NCBI RefSeq assembly: GCF_910592395.1
Contig: NC_088310.1
Coordinates: 2,737,501 to 2,797,500, forward strand
From: Lineus longissimus
Taxonomy: Eukaryota; Nemertea; Pilidiophora; Heteronemertea; Lineidae
Reading direction: 5' to 3'
Length of the DNA: 60,000 bases
Translations under genes and position numbers: made by a program
Notes under the pieces: model-generated
What the model was told of the DNA's origin: nothing
Databases searched by the model: none
What the model saw: only the letters and a program-made list of their open reading frames with translations
Part shown: piece by piece, positions 10,809 to 24,600 of the stretch
Numbering within the stretch: position 1 is the first letter of the stretch
Layout of the letters: each line of letters begins with the position of its first letter

Positions 10809-12645
10809 TCAGCTACTTTGTGGTTGGAGCACGTCCTCGTATTGCTTCCTGAAGCAGTCACCGACCGGGAAGAAGTCCCAGCATCTCTCCTGGTACATCT
10901 CCCACACGAAGGTTTCCTGGAAAATGAGGAATATGTAAACATGAAGAATACTAATATACTCTCTTGGTTGAGACAAGTGAAGAATCTTACTGATGTTAAT
11001 TGTCCTCTTCACAGACTTATTCTTAATGCCAACTTAGTGTTGCCTATTTGAGCATTAAATGCTGGTGATATAGTCCATCACTGCAGTTTGAATTAAGGTT
11101 TTGATTCTGACTGTCATCAGGCTTTTGAGGGTTCACAGCAAGTGCTGTAAACCCATGGGGTATTAGTCCATAATCTTTGCACTCACCTGCCCAGTGTATT
11201 CTGTATCTGGCTTGTTGATCAAGTGCATAAGGAAGAACCTGAAATTATATATCAGGATTAAATTTCAAAAAAGGTACATCCTGAATCTTAATTAAGTCCC
11301 TACACCGAAACCACTCCATCAAGGGGCAGCTTCATTGGCCTCCCAAATTTTGAGAGAATATGGTATCACTTTAAGCTTGAAGGTGCTGTCACAATCTGCC
11401 TATGAATGAGTGCTGGACCACTTACATGTAATTAGCAAAGTTGTGCTCATCCATCACGTGTCTCTCAAAGCCATGCGGAACTTTATCAAAGTAGTCCTTG
11501 CCAATGCCACATATGAAACATTTAGACTGGAAAGAGAGAAAGAAGTTGTTAACGTCAGTATCAGGGATTCAATTGCTTCCTCTATCAAACGATTCGAAAG
11601 AGTGTTTCTATCAGAAATTGAACTCACAATGTCAGAGGCCACAAACATGTGCTGATAGATACAATTCACTATTAAGCAAAGACTGACATAAATGGTATTT
11701 TGATGTTTCATCACATCAAATATCAGCGATATATTTCAAATAAGTACTGTTGGCCGTAGAACGTAGAACAGAGGACCTGATCCGCCTTGCAGAGGAGCGA
11801 TCCCTATGGTGCCAAGTAGTCATGCATGCAGCGTCGCCCCAATGGCCTTACAGCTGCGGGACATGATGATGATGATGATGATGACTGTTGGCCGTGCCAT
11901 ATGACCCATGTTGTTCTGAACAGTGTCCACACATCCTTACCTCCATGTCTTCTTTGACTTGCTCCAGCTGATCTCTCAATTCTCCAAACGCATCAATGAT
12001 CAAACCTGAAACAGGGACAAATATTAAGAGCAATCCTTTCTATATCCAGCTTTAGACACAAGTTACAAACAACATCTGTTAATCCCTTAATTCTAAGGGC
12101 CCTAACAAAGTCAAGTGCATTGCCCAAGGTCATACTCACCCTGAATGATGGCCAGCAGGATAACAATCACAAAGAAGAAGAACGTGATGTCAAACAGGAT
12201 ACGCCAAGATTCATAAGGATCGCCGTCTGCTGATTCAATCTCGTCACCAATGCCTCCACCAGCTCTCACACCCGCGTAGAGATGGTAGACAAAACACTAG
12301 AAATACAGAACAGACATTAATCAGTGTGGTTCAATTTAATCAAAATAAGCGAGTTAGACGTCGTTAGACGTTTTCATCTTTCAGAGTCAGTTCCAAATTC
12401 TGAAACATTTTCAAAGTCAAACAAGTTTTGGGTCTCCACATCATCGCATGGGCTCACGAGATGAGCCAAAGATGCTAAAGGAAAAGTTGGTGTTTTCGAT
12501 TTGTCATGCTTACCCCTGCCATGTCGTGACATTTCATGTCGAGGTTTCCATCCTCCTCTTTCACGTAGAACTTCCTGAAGAAGTTGAAGGCAATGACGGT
12601 GTAGATGTACACCACAACGCTGGTCAACATCACAGTCAACACGAG
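10809..12645 (-). CDS. RyR: RyR exons: S5, pore loop, S6 and C-terminal domain
   Basis: Exons 12514-12645, 12140-12296, 11941-12005, 11426-11526, 11187-11238 and 10809-10916. S5 reads [20 protein letters not shown]. The selectivity filter [13 protein letters not shown] has GGGIG at 12246-12260. S6 is [20 protein letters not shown]. The C-terminal zinc site is [20 protein letters not shown] then HVMDEH. The Thr of KPDTEYTGQ corresponds to the Ca2+-site Thr5001 of RyR1. The protein ends [14 protein letters not shown], then TGA at 10811-10809. Confidence 0.98.
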
Positions 12646-15600
12646 CTGAAATGATGAGGCAGACACAATGCATCAGATGAATTAAGAATGTTACATCGAA
12701 TCATATCAATCAATCTAATTGTCAATTCCATGCTGCCATTTTCCAGGAAAAAGAGTCCTGTTGAAGTGTGCTCCACCATCTGTACTAAGTAGTACTTTCT
12801 GTAAAGTTCTGTTTTTGTCTGTCTCCTTTATATATATCTCGATATACTGCAATGACAACAGAGAAATTGAAGATATACTTCTAGTTTGGCCAAATGTGAT
12901 GTGACGAAGACCAATAGCAACATGTCAGGGTTGGGACAAGGGCTGAAACAGCTCAAGTGATAGTTACCTGTTTTCCGTTGTGAGTGACGGACTGGAGGAT
13001 GGTTCTGAGAGTCTTGAAACTGATGGCCACATCAAGAAGATGTGCGGCAAAGAAGAAGTAGTTGAAGTTGCCGATCACGGAGAAGAGGAAGTACCACAGG
13101 TTGTACTGGAACGACTGAAATAGAAGGAAGATAAAGGTGGAGTGAGTCCTTGGTGAATTAGTGTGAAATCTTGAGACAGGGTTTACAATGGCCACTGCCA
13201 AACAGCTCTAAAACAATTATTGAATCACTATTGAAGGCCTATCCATAATCGAGGTTACTGATTCTGGTACTTACATTATCTGTGATGATAACGCCCCACT
13301 TCCAGATGGAGTACTGCCAATCAATCTCTGTCATGCTGAAAAATAGAAATCAAAATTCTTCAAAATAGCTGAAAAAAGTTATAGCTTTTCTGCAAGCATC
13401 GTTGACTGCAGGACATGTATGGATTCATGGATTCATGAATACATAATCATGACTCTTAAATTGAGAGCTTTTGATCAGCACTCTCTAATGGTACTATTTA
13501 AAGGGTTACAGGTTGATGAAACTCACAATTTTGGTAACACTCCTGACACCTCCTCCGTCTTCTGATCGGTCGAGAAGTTGATCTTCTCCTTCTTCTCCAT
13601 ACCCAGCAGATTACTGATCTCATCGTAGTCATACTGCTCACTGTACTTGTTGCGAACCTGAAACAAGTAACAATCAGAATATAGTCAGTTTCTTTCACTC
13701 TGACCATAACCACTAACAATCTAAAAAGATAAATTCTCAATGATGTAATCAATAAAGTTTCTATACATGCTCAATTGTAAGTCAGTTGTGTCATGGACTT
13801 TCATGCCTATGTACCTTTTTCTTGACAAACTTGTCCCAGTAGCTGTTGGGGAAGGATTTCGTACTCAGTGCCAACTTGTCCCAGTGTCCTTTCAGATTGT
13901 CCTCACTTGGCTGCTCGCTCACCCACATCCCCTCAAACTCAAGCAGACGGCAGATCTCCTTCTCACGTTTGAACACAACGAGTGGCACCTATTGACAAGA
14001 AATAAGATTAGAAAGAACATTCAGTGGAAGAGTTTTAATTGGGATGCCAGTTGGGCCGAAGATCATTGTCAGAGGTTAGGAGCAACAGCCTTAGGGATAG
14101 GGATGAGCAGTGAATCGGCTGAAATGGGCTAACAGAGACATCTACTAACCTTGAGACAGTAATAGGCCACCAGCAACGACAATGAAACCAGGCTGTGCAA
14201 GAACGCTAGCAGCATCAACAACTGATCAAAGTAGTACACAGATTCGTTCATCGTGACCATCTCGCCTGGTTCAGCAGCTTCTTCACCGTTTCCTTCGACA
14301 ACCGTATCATTCACGTCGGCTCCTCCACCACTGCCGGCTGCTCCGCTACCTTCGGCTTCACCGCCCTCACCTTCTGTGGAGAGAACACTCACCTGAAAAG
14401 AGCAAAGAGAGGCTTAAATTGGCCGTGAAAATCAAGGTGTTTACCTTGAAATTTTCCCGAGCTTTTTCTTTTCGCAAAAGCACTGTCAAACCAAAAGAAT
14501 ACATTACCTTGAAGAAGAGGAGCATGAAGTTGATGAAGAATGCAAACACCAGGGCAATGAGCTTGAAGTTGTAGAAGTTCCTCGCGAAGAAACTCTGGAA
14601 GATACAAATGAGAGTGTAGGGCTCAAAATCAGTACATTGTGGGTTTGCTACATTGAAGGATTACTGATGTTGTAGTCATGGTTCTCCCCACCCAGGAGTA
14701 TGTCCTATAAATGGTAAGGTTTGCCTGCATAGGTAGAGTAGTTTCTGTTTACAGTATCACGACCTTGTTTATTTCTTGTCAATGGACAGAACAGTCAAAA
14801 ACTCTAAGGATCTTACTTACCAGAAGTAACTTTCCATAGTCATTGTCTCCAGCATCCTTGCCCTCCGCTTCAGGTAGTGCTTCCTCAGCAATGGAAGGTC
14901 CAGCCAGGGTAGGAGTACCTCCTGTAGGGGCCTCCAGACTCCTTTTTCTGACTGGGGTGATTGGAGTGGATGGAAGGGAACCATTCATACCCTCTTTCTT
15001 CTCACCATGATCAGCCTGGAAGATCAGCAAATGGAATACAATCAAAAACGTGAAATAATCGAAGTAACGGGACAAGTACTGCCATTTATATTCATTATTG
15101 GTATTGCCTGGCTCACATTCATTTTCAATATTGCCTGTCTACTCACATTCGTTAACGGTATTGCTTGCGAGGTGGATGCTGCGTCTGCCATGATTGTCTC
15201 ACCACCATCTATCGTTGTGACTGCCATGTCACCACCAATATCACCGTCACTGTAGTCAGAGCTGGACTGAGGGGTCAGAGGAGCCTGCATCTTGTATCTG
15301 AGAATGAATTATGTACAGAAAATAAGAGAAAAGTAAGGAAGAAATTAAAGCACTTATCATTCAAAACCAAAGGTAGCACTAGTTACGAGAAGCTATTCAT
15401 CAAAATCAACACATTGTCAAAAGTTCGTCTGTACATTACGTCAGCGCATTGTACAAGAAGAATTCAATGACAAAACTCACCCAGTTCCTTCGCTGTCTCT
15501 GACCAAATCCACACCACCGAATACCCTGATTGGTGCTCCACTGGGTGGCGTTGTTTCCTCAGTGAATTCCGACTGACTGGCAGCCGTTAGCGCTAGTTGC

Positions 15601-18600
15601 TGTCTGAGCATCAGCGACGGTGGTGGTAGTGACATGCGCCGGGCATCATACATTGGACGGTCCTGTTTGTCACCCATCATCATGGCAGCAATAAACCGGA
15701 TGAACGTCCTGGAGATGAAAAACAGAACAGTCAACAGTCAAAATATGTGACCTGGGACAGTAAAATAAGTCACAGTGACCGGTATAATGGAAACTGAGTT
15801 CTAAATTTCGGATTAAGTCATATGTAACAATACTGGTCGGAGTAATGCTCTTTCTGCTCACTGTGCCAGGAACTGTTTATACTTACGTGACCACATTGTA
15901 AACAAACGACACAGACCACGCTCCAAACTTGACTTGCAGAGTAAGCAGGCCAACGATCATCTCTCCGAACGACATGCCTCGTATGGTTGTGTACGTCCCC
16001 TTGATATTCGTCCAGGTCAGGAATGACAAGAGGAAGAAGAAGCCATCCTTCAGGCTGTTGGCACCTGCCTTGATCATATCAAGCTTACTGTAGGAATAGA
16101 CCAATATGACTAAGTTATATTTAGTAATAATACCTTATGATAGAATTAGAGCCACAAGGTGCGAGAAGTCTTGGGCAAATTCATCGTTCCTTCAAACAGC
16201 AACCAGGCAGGGTTTGGGACCAAACTGACTTCAGTTCCTGATTTCACTGATGGCAACTTTGGTCACAAGGTTATGGGAAGAAGACTGTACCAGCTGCCAA
16301 GATTCCAAGACTTGTCAATCATTTTGTGGGAGCAGAAGAAGAAGAAACTCTTTGTGGAATCAAGAAGAAGAAACTGTTGACCTACCCCATGGCTCCACCC
16401 TCCCCATCAGATGATGCTGCTCTTTGTGGAGGCTCCTCGGCGGTGATACTGGTTGCATGTTGCATCTGGAAAAGGTTGACAGCACATTAGAATAAGTATC
16501 GTTGAATACGAGGGGTGTCTGATGTATGACATTCCATGAACGTCACATAATGAAGAAGCTACATTGTGATCAACCAGAGACAATGTGCAAAGCCAATAGT
16601 TACCTCAAAGATCGTGTCTTCACAGAAGTCTACGAAGAATTCCAGCTTCTCTTTGTCACCTCCTTCATTGATAGCATTGTGAATGAACGTCCGCTTTGAT
16701 TCCTGCAAACCAAGACGTAGAGCATGTAAGGATGAAATCCAAAAGATAGAGCACAATCAGCATGGAGAAAGGGTCTTCTGGGGCTCTGCTAGTAGTGGAT
16801 TAGTTAACAGGCAGATATTTTCTAAATATCTGATATTACCAGCAAATTCCTCTGGCTTCTCCTTCATCAGCCCTGACAACGCTCGGAGTTAACTCCTGAC
16901 TTAGCCAGATTTGATAACTCAAGAACAAACTTAATTTGGCATGAATGATAAATCTAAGTAATATGTTTCCTTACTCTGATTTGTGGTTTTAACCACTGGT
17001 CAATGTGGGACTGTTTCACCTCAAAGTAGACTCTCTCGATCCTTCCAGCACTGCCCTGGATCTCAATCCTGCCAAGGAATGGCACGAAGTAGTCCAGAAC
17101 AGACTTGGCTTTGGCAACAAGGCGCTCTAGTCTGCGATAAGGAAATAAGACAAGTCAGGTTATTTTACCACTTCAACATCCAGGGGTCTTCCTGAAGATA
17201 TGAGCCATAGCGCAAAGAACAGAGTGACTGAAAATTAACCTTAACACAGTGGTTGGGAGTCTGGTAATCAATTCACAAGATTGCAGCTCTTTCTAAAATG
17301 ATTTGGGGCTATCTGGAACACATAACATAGCATTGAATTCAAGCAAATAAAAGGCTTTCAGATAGGAAATAGGTGAGTCAGTTTACCTTGGGTCATTTGG
17401 CATGTGTTCTGATAAGTTGGTCAACAGGACAGCAACGTTGAAGCCGATGTCCTTTGCTGGGTTGTGGAATCGATCGGTGAACTCAAGGAAGTCGACTTTC
17501 CCATCTTGGTTGGTGTCCACACACATCATGATGTAGTCTATCTCCTCCCTAAATGAATGTTAGCAATCTTATAATCAAAACTAACAAATAAATAAATTGA
17601 TAGAAAAACTATGTCTTGTTTATTACTTCATGATAGCTCTGTATAACCATGGGTACAAGCACGACATTATTTCTTCGAAATGGGATGTCGGAACTTGAAA
17701 TAATACCAAGGGTCACCGTTAAGGAAAAATTTGAAGGATACACAACTTGAGGCAAAGAAATCACATTAGTTTTGAACATTCAAAAAGTAACAACAAAATT
17801 TCAGACACAATCAACTAGAAAGCTATATGGGCACAACATTAAGCTACTGAACAAGAGGGGATGCAGATCTGAAACACTGCTGGGACACAGATTGGGTAAT
17901 GTTCACAAAGGAATTGATACAGGCAATTATGCAGTACATATGGAAGGAACGATATAATTCTGCAAGCAGAGGAAGCATGTGGGGGGGGGGGGCGGTTCAC
18001 GTGACAGACTATGCATTGTAAGTAGGCTTGTTTTATCGGAAGATGATAAAATTGGTCCGTGCTTATTAACATGATGGGGGGAAGGGACCACCTGACCCTA
18101 GTTCCAAAGTAAACTCAGACTCCACTGTGTTTCACTGAAGAGGAACCAAGAGGAACCACTTACATTAATGCACAGCCTGTCACATGAATGCTACACAGGA
18201 TGACTGGTATGACAGGTGGACTACCATGGGAGGCTAAAGTGGAATGTACAGAGATAACAGAATTGAAAGAAAAGTGTAAGAGAGTGCTAGGAAGTCATAC
18301 AAATTGCGGAATACACGTAGTTTCTGATTTCTGGAAGTATGGTATGGGGCATGGCAGACGACAGAAGACAGAAGTTTGAAACTTGTGCAAAGTTGTTTTG
18401 ATTGTGTGACAACATTTGTGGCAAAAAGGTACATCTTTAAATTCCACAAAAAAACAAAACGAAGAAAATGCTACCAATGATAAGAAACCAGAAAAATGTT
18501 TGATCGATCTTTCATTATCATTTGTCAGCTAGCAAAATCTCAACAAAAATCACCTGCTACATATAGTTATTGAATACTCTATAGCTACAAGAAAACATAT

Positions 18601-21600
18601 CTTCATCATACAGATCGACAATCCATACTTGATATCAAGGAAATAAAGAAATGCCTATGACTAAGACTGAAGGAGAAGGAAACAGAGCTACAAAACTGAA
18701 CAGGGTTTCACCACGGTTCCAATACGTTACAAACAAATAATTTACACGAGTAACTTTCGGAGGGGCACATCAGGTGGGTGAAACCGAGGTGTCCTAACTG
18801 AACATAGACATGCCTACTCAATACGGCGGCAGAACTGAAAGTGCTCCCGCAATGTAAAATCTTCATGAAGATGTATTAGGGCGGTAGTATATGCCCCGCG
18901 GCAAAAAAGCCAAGAGAAAAGTTGGTCTAATGGCAAATTTTGATGGAAACCACTTGAATCCAGAGATGAGTGATTTTTGAGTGAGCTTTGAGCCTCTTCT
19001 GCACCATTTACTCCAAAAGGAATACGTCATGAATATATACGTTTTTGGAGCACCCGACGAGCAAGAAATGTCCTAGTAGGCATGTCTGATCATGAATATC
19101 CATGCTGACTTACGCATTATACACTTTCTGGGCCTCCAAGGCCTGCCTGAATTCTTTACGCGATAGCCAACCATCGCCATTATTGTCATATTCCTAGATG
19201 AGAGAGATGATATATGACAGGGACAGGCGGACATGCAACGTTATCGAGTGTGGAGTGGGGAAGCCAGACATAGCACAATATCAGAAACAAATCATTGCCA
19301 CACGCTTTCTGTAGTCATGAAATGAATAGAGTGTTTCTTCAGCTTATAAACTCTTACTTTTTTATGAATCTGTCTTCAAATTCAATCCAATTTACCTGCA
19401 GGCGGCCTTGACAGCCATGTTTGGTGTGCAGGTGGTTTTTGATGAAACTCTTTTTTGATTTCATGCCTACACAAATGATACGTGCATTTCAAGACAAAGC
19501 AGCCAGATTCACCCCATGTACTGAACATTCCAGAACAAATCTGCAAAAAAGTATCTTTCGATTCAAGTTCTCAAAGGAGTATGAAATGAGAAGCGAGAGT
19601 TTTTTGCAAACAGTCCTGGGAATGTACAAGTACGCTTTCTACGGCAGAAACAAACGTGATGAATTTACGAACCCTGAGTACATTTTCTGCCCATCCATAG
19701 CTTTTTGGAACTCTTTGCGCGAGATAAAGCCATCACCGTTGGTGTCGAATTCCTAGATGTTGTCAAAAGGAATGAATAACACAGGTATGGGGATGTTCGT
19801 AAGCGTACAAATGACCACTTTGCGTGAAGGGCACAACTGGCCGAATTGTAGCAGCATAGTTTTTTCTTACGAAATTTTACATTCATCACCTATATATCAT
19901 AGTTATGTGGGCCACAAGCATTTCCCCTGAAAAGAATGGTGTTCACACAGCCCACCACACAAAACAAAGAGAAATATCAACATTACCAGGAATGCCTCTG
20001 ATGTAGTCAAATCCTTCATCTTCAAAAAGATATCAAAGAATTTCAGGATCATCTGAAAAAAATAAAATTTTAATTAGGCCAAAGATTTCCTGAAGTGCAA
20101 CTCCATTTGTAACTCTGCAAAAAGATGCAATAAACACTTTCAACAATAACACTGCTTTGTGTCTGCAGAACTCATTCTTGGATCAGTGTCCTATTCAAAA
20201 TTCTTTTGAGGATTATAAGATATATGGGGCCTCAACTGCACCCTCAGGTCACCCAGAAAACAAGGGTATGAATTCGTGTTTTAGACTCAGGGGAAGGAAA
20301 CAGAGACAATTTTATGTCTACTTACATCCATGTTGGTTGAGGACTCAACCAGTGTGTCCACCATCTGTTTCCCAATTGGACCATTTACAACATTGCCTGG
20401 AAGGAGCAAAATGTATGAAATAAGAGCAACAGCAACTTGTAGCAGGCAGTCTATCTAAAAGATTTGTGGATGGTTTAATCTCACCGGCCAAAGTAGGAAT
20501 CTTGTACTGTAGTGGCGTGGAGTAAACCTGTTGAGATCAAGATGCCCCTTACAAGCGGCCCGTTCCCGAGGTCAGGGAGGGGAGGAGGGCATGATGATAC
20601 TAACCTTCTAACATGGAGAGGAGCATAATCATCATCTCCTTCTGCAGGGTCATGAACTCCCTCAGCAGCTCCAACTGATCTGGGTCCTGCAAACAAGAAG
20701 AATATGGTCATGTCTGACTCACATCAGTTTTATTTCCAGATATTGAAACAAAAGAACTGGAATAGCATCGCGTTCATTTCAGCCTTCTTCTTGCAAGATC
20801 ACATTTTACAGTAGCTCAGCAAAGAAACATTGGATTTTCACTTTGGGGACTGTACCAAAGGGCAAAAAGTTTCCAAATCTAATTCGAATCAAACGAAGAA
20901 CCTTGGCTGAAAATTGAAGCACACCGACTTTGTTGCTGATGTTGCTGTTACCAAAATCACCCAAAGGTAAAAACAAATAGATCTATCTCACCATTCTATC
21001 CTTGAAAACTATCATATCTACATTATACAGAAACAATATCGCTAGGAAAACCAAAACTACAAAACAAAGAATACAACACGGCCAATGCTTTTACCTTCTT
21101 CAATTTTACCGCGCTATTAGGACTTCCCGATTTGTCCCCAGACTGTAAGCATGAAATGGACAATGAAATGGCGATGATTTAGTGACTTCCTGTAAACTTC
21201 TCAAGGAAGTGGATCGGGGAGTGACCCACCTTGGTTGCACTGCCGACTCATGTAACCATTTTTGTGTGAAAAATCTTTCAATTTGACTAAATGTTGCAAA
21301 AAGACCTTGGACTAACCGATGAATGAACAATGAAGAGCATACATATTGCAAATAACATAACATAATTAACTAACCTTTGATAATTTCTCCTGCATGTGAG
21401 CAAATATGTACAAGAATCCACCGACAGCATCCCACAATCTGCTGTGAGCGAGGGCAAGTTGGTTACCCAGGCATGGACCCTACAAAAGAGACAAAGAGTG
21501 AGAAAGGAATGGAATGAATGTAGATAACTGAATCGTCTTCAGTTGAGAAAAACTTTTTCTTCTTTGTGTGTCGGGAGAATATACAAATATAATGGGATGT

Positions 21601-24600
21601 CAAAAGCACCCTGATAAACATAGATCTTTATTGCTGAGACCTCCAAACCTCTAAATCTGTTACTTGAGGGTTGATGTCGATTGAAAGTTGCCATGTCTGA
21701 TTTTGTTGCAGCCACCTGCAGCGGCCCCCAAAATGAAGATTTTTGTCGCACACAATAATCATTGCAGGTACTAGCTCTGATGAAAATCTCTCTTCTTGGA
21801 TTCTTAAGGCACCATAGAATCAGTGTAATGATTCCTGTTCTAGAACCCAAAACTTGACAGACCTGGATGTCCTCCGTGAGTGTAGCAAACACTTGTGCAG
21901 AGACCTTGATGGCTCGGCAGAAGCTTTCCTTGCCTGCAGCATCTATGGTGTCCTTGCCAGAGTAGTGCCAGTAGAAGTCCATGATCGACTCCTGAAAGTA
22001 AGATTGAATACGCAATTGTACTTTATCATATACCCTAAATGCACTGATCTGTCAGACATGCTATGAGAAACATCAAAGTTTTCCAAGTCCAAAAATGATG
22101 ATGTTGCTTCATTTTGAGCAGAAAAAAAAACAAATGAAAAAAATATTTGGACTTAGAAATTTTTTCATCTGTCAGTCAGTTCAAAATTCTGAACAATTTT
22201 CAAAGTCAAAAAAGTTTATAGGGCCTGATGTACACACCTGTATTCTCAGAAGATAGTCCACAGTCGAGATAATGATGTTGATAGTCGTGTTGTTGCCTGC
22301 TTGAGTTCTCAAGTAGTTCTGGAAGTCCAAGTTGTGACCTTCGCACAGAAGTTGGAGGAATCGGAAGAGCTTGCATGTGAACTCTGCGTCGTGGAGATTC
22401 TTCACGCCAGCATTGCCCTCGGCCATGCCGAGGCCTTCTGCTTTGTTTGTCCTCTCGAATGCATCAAGGTCCAGGACACTAGGGTTAAAGAAAGGAAGAT
22501 ACACAAAACTCATCGATCATTCGACTCATCATGCCTGAGAATTTGTGGTAATATTGTATTACTGCTTTCAATACTGCTTAATCACAACGATAAGCTTCTC
22601 GGAGTCACTCATGTTGCTGAATGGTTGCACATCGAATTTCGGAATTGGTATTGGTAGACACAGTAATACTAATACCAAATCCGACAACCGACTCTGCATT
22701 TGACGTCACAGCCACCCTTACCTGACCTTAATTGCTAACAGATAGGCGCGTTGTTTTCCCAGAGTATGATTTCTTACCTGCACTGCTGCATGAGTCCAGC
22801 GACTGATGTGAAGAATCCGATGTCTTTCTTTTCCTTCAGATGCTTCAACATCCTCTGGAAACAATAAGAAGATATCAGGTTAATGATCGCAAAAACTCTA
22901 TACACAGAAAATGCCACACATTGGAATGTGGCTATCAGGTCTTCCTCCATTCATCCGTTCCTTCTTGACATCTTAATCTCTCAACAAGTCATTCTCTGCA
23001 GTGCTCCAAACAGAGCACAGTCTTGGCGGATAATCATGCCCACCTCAGACAAGAACTTTTCACCGAGTGCATTCTAACCCAATTTCGAATGATCATAACA
23101 CCGATATTCGATAATACAGATCTTACCTTTTGTACATCAACATTACCACCAAGGAGTAATGAGATGCCGAGCTCAATCGTACGCGCAACCATCTCATTGT
23201 ATTCGCCTGAAACAGAGTGAAGAGTAAATCATAAACTCTGTCCATAAACATATCTCCTTCTTCTGCTTGGTCTCAAAGGGCTCAGTGTTTTGCTCAAGGA
23301 CACATTTAAAGACGAAACATGCTATTCCACCCTTGTAGCTGCACGGAGGCCGGAATTAGAGAATACCATGAGGTACCAACTTTTTATAATTTGATATGCA
23401 TCTAAAGCCATCTTATGGTTTAAACCAACTCACTAGCTCTGGAATGGCAAAGGACAATGAATGTCCATGGATGTGTCAATGCCATCACCCGGGGTCAACC
23501 CACTCTACTTTTCCTTGCAAATGTTCCTTACCTTTGCATGCTGATATGTGGAGTAGCACCATCTCCGCAGCCCCACGGTCAGACAGTCGACCTTGCTCAA
23601 ACAGAGTCTTCATCTTTTCCATTTCTTGTTCCTGAATTGTACAGACATACAGTTACCTCTGATGTCATAATAAACATGAAGATATAGAAGTGAGTGTGTA
23701 GGTGCAATCAAATTTGCTGTGATGGAACGTGAAGTACTTCGAGTCTGAACATGATCATTACAACTCTGATAGATTCTAATATGAGGTACTTTTCTTCAGA
23801 GAACTAACTGACAATATGAAAACAACCATCTGACACATGAAGCAGATAGCTTCGAAAACCAAAGCAACCAAAGCTTACACAATACAGCCTACCTAAACAA
23901 GACACAAAATACATAAGAAACATACAACCAAGGTGATTTTTACTATGTCGATTTATGATCACAACATTCACGTAGCTGGTGCCATCGATTTCAAGGGTTA
24001 AATTTCACAAAATTCTGATTGCCAATTCAGTAGATCAGAAATCTGTGATGGTCAACCGTTGACAGTTCAAATGAGAAACATGTTAAAGACAGGTTCGTTT
24101 GTACAAGAGATATAGTTATCCTCGAAAGGTCAATTTCCATCCCAATGACATGTCTGCCTACTGTACAATGGCAATGTTTATTTCTGCGTGTGGGAGGGAC
24201 AAAAACGATGTACACAAACGAACCACAGCTTTAATACTACAATCCGACTACAACCTGACATTCAGTACCTTCATTTTGTCCAGTTTCAGCTGCACAACAT
24301 GGAAAATGTTTAACGAGACAAATCAATTCGTACATGTCTATGCTCAAGATGGATATATATGCTCAAGGTTGAATTTCAGCAAGCTTACGCATGCTGCAGA
24401 CAAGCAAATTTTATAGCAGGGTTGCTACAAAAAGATTGCTAGTATGCAGACAAAATTTGTCTCATCATTGCGAGCTGCAGTAAAATCAAACTGGTTTCAT
24501 ATTTGTTAACGGTGGCAGCGACAGATTCTTGTCACAGGCACCAAGACGCTCACATTTTTTGTTGCATTTTGGTTGTGATAAAATGGCTTGTCTGCAATGC

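Noticed and set aside
17981-17992. G10 run as a regulatory quadruplex
   Set aside because: A single G run with no further G tracts close by; insufficient for an intramolecular quadruplex call.
19421-19756. 111-residue plus-strand ORF overlapping EF-hand exon copy A
   Set aside because: Antisense to the exon; mostly intronic and without family similarity.
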